From JBIOUF01 sp044866695 (GTDB lineage Bacteria > Actinomycetota > Actinomycetes > Propionibacteriales > Nocardioidaceae), in NCBI GenBank assembly GCA_044866695.1, contig JBIOUF010000098.1:1-11633 (forward strand): 11,633 bases of DNA, written 5' to 3'. Positions 10,641 through 11,633 of the stretch are shown here, piece after piece. How positions within the stretch are numbered: position 1 is the first letter of the stretch; every line of letters starts with the position of its first letter. The notes below the pieces were generated by a model, which was not told the DNA's origin, ran no database searches, and worked only from the letters and a program-made list of their open reading frames with translations. The position numbers and the translations under genes were made by a program.

Positions 10641-11633
10641 TCAGGAGCGGGGGACCTCCCGCTGCTCGAACGCCTCGACCACGTCCCCGTGCTTGATGTC
10701 GTTGTACCCGCGCAGCACCAGGCCGCACTCGAAGCCCTCCCGGACCTCGGCGACGTCGTCCTTCTCCCGGCGCAGCGACGCCAGGTCGAGGTTGTCGGCG
10801 ACCACCGCGTTGTCGCGCAGCACCCGGACCTTCGACCGGCGCTGCACCGTCCCGCTGATGATCATGCAGCCCGCGATGTTGCCGACCCGGCTGGACCGGA
10901 AGATCTCGCGGATCTCGGCGGTGCCGAGCTGGACCTCCTCGAACTCCGGCTTGAGCATGCCCTTGAGCGCCGCCTCGATCTCCTCGATGGCCTGGTAGAT
11001 CACCGAGTAGTAGCGGATCTCGACGCCCTCCTTGTCGGCCATCTCCGTCGCCTTGCCCTGCGGGCGGACGTTGAAGCCGATGATGATCGCGTCGGACGCG
11101 GCCGCCAGGTCGACGTTGGTCTCGGTGATCGCACCGACACCGCGGTCGATGACCCGCAGGTTGACCTCGTCGCCGACGTCGATCTTGGCCAGCGAGTCCT
11201 CGAGGGCCTCCACCGAACCCGACACGTCGCCCTTCAGGATCAGGTTGAGCTCCTGGCTCTGGCCCTTCTCCATCGAGGCCATGAAGTCCTCGAGGGTACG
11301 ACGGACGCGGCGCTTGGCCTGCATGGCCGCACGCTCACGCGACTCGCGCCGCTCGGCGATCTGCCGCGCGACCCGGTCGTCCTCGACCACGATGAGGTTC
11401 TGGCCCGCGCCGGGGACGGCGGTCAGACCGAGCACCATCGCCGGACGCGACGGGTCGGCCTCTTCGATGTTCTCGCCGTACTCGTCGAGCATCGCCCGGA
11501 CCCGGCCGTAGGCCGGACCCGCCACGATCGAGTCGCCGACCCGCAGCGTGCCGCGCTGGATGAGCACGGTCGCCACCGGTCCACGTCCGCGGTCGAGGTG
11601 AGCCTCGATCGCGACACCCTGGGCCTCCATGTC
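10641..11633 (-). CDS. infB: Translation initiation factor IF-2, C-terminal part
   Basis: Partial gene: 330 residues and the stop are in the window, and the start lies beyond the right edge. IF-2 is the GTPase that brings initiator fMet-tRNA to the ribosome. The GTP-binding domain is outside. What is visible is the beta-barrel domain after it ('AHLDRGRGPVATVLIQRGTL'), the linker helix rich in Arg/Glu, the IF-2 domain 3 ('LNLILKGDVSGSVEAL', 'GFNVRP', 'EIRYYSVIYQAIEEIEAALKGML'), and the last barrel that binds fMet-tRNA ('IAGCMIISGTVQR', 'GFECGLVLRGYNDIKHGDVVEAFE'). The ATG three bases from the right edge is an internal Met, not the start. rbfA follows after a 132-base gap. Confidence 0.97.
   Translation of the reverse strand, partial: DMEAQGVAIEAHLDRGRGPVATVLIQRGTLRVGDSIVAGPAYGRVRAMLDEYGENIEEADPSRPAMVLGLTAVPGAGQNLIVVEDDRVARQIAERRESRERAAMQAKRRVRRTLEDFMASMEKGQSQELNLILKGDVSGSVEALEDSLAKIDVGDEVNLRVIDRGVGAITETNVDLAAASDAIIIGFNVRPQGKATEMADKEGVEIRYYSVIYQAIEEIEAALKGMLKPEFEEVQLGTAEIREIFRSSRVGNIAGCMIISGTVQRRSKVRVLRDNAVVADNLDLASLRREKDDVAEVREGFECGLVLRGYNDIKHGDVVEAFEQREVPRS

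Overview
The window is very GC-rich chromosomal DNA with almost no space between genes and overwhelming G/C at third codon positions. Gene content and protein features point to an actinobacterium: a HisKA_3-type kinase with a four-helix sensor, a LuxR-type regulator, a FruA of EIIA-EIIB-EIIC order, and actinobacterial RbfA/TruB variants. The order Propionibacteriales (for example Nocardioides and relatives) is my best guess, made from protein resemblance only.

Region 1 (about 1-1853, + strand) is a two-component pair, a membrane sensor kinase and a LuxR-family response regulator whose genes overlap by 49 bases. Region 2 (1873-8014) is a complete fructose phosphotransferase locus. ptsI (Enzyme I) lies on the minus strand, and fruR-fruK-fruA-ptsH run divergently from it on the plus strand. 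The ptsI/fruR gap contains a good sigma70-like promoter and a 7-bp inverted repeat over its -10 and start region, a likely FruR operator. Together the genes encode the whole route: PEP to Enzyme I (His212), to HPr (His15), to the EIIA part of FruA (His67), to its EIIB part (Cys232), to fructose during import. FruK then turns fructose-1-phosphate into fructose-1,6-bisphosphate. The same layout is known from Corynebacterium glutamicum.

Region 3 (8085-11633, minus strand) is the conserved translation cluster, read right to left: the 3' part of infB, then rbfA, truB and ribF. rbfA and truB overlap by four bases. A 132-base infB-rbfA gap holds two strong hairpins and no gene, although many actinobacteria have a DUF503 gene there. 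The cluster meets the fru/pts locus tail to tail at 8015-8084, where two perfect 22-base tandem repeats lie.

No stretch over 300 bases lacks a gene, and I saw no tRNA, rRNA, CRISPR array, insertion sequence or prophage gene. I did not find a previously undescribed system. The window is mostly well-known genes, and the points of interest are in the intergenic structure and low-complexity insertions.
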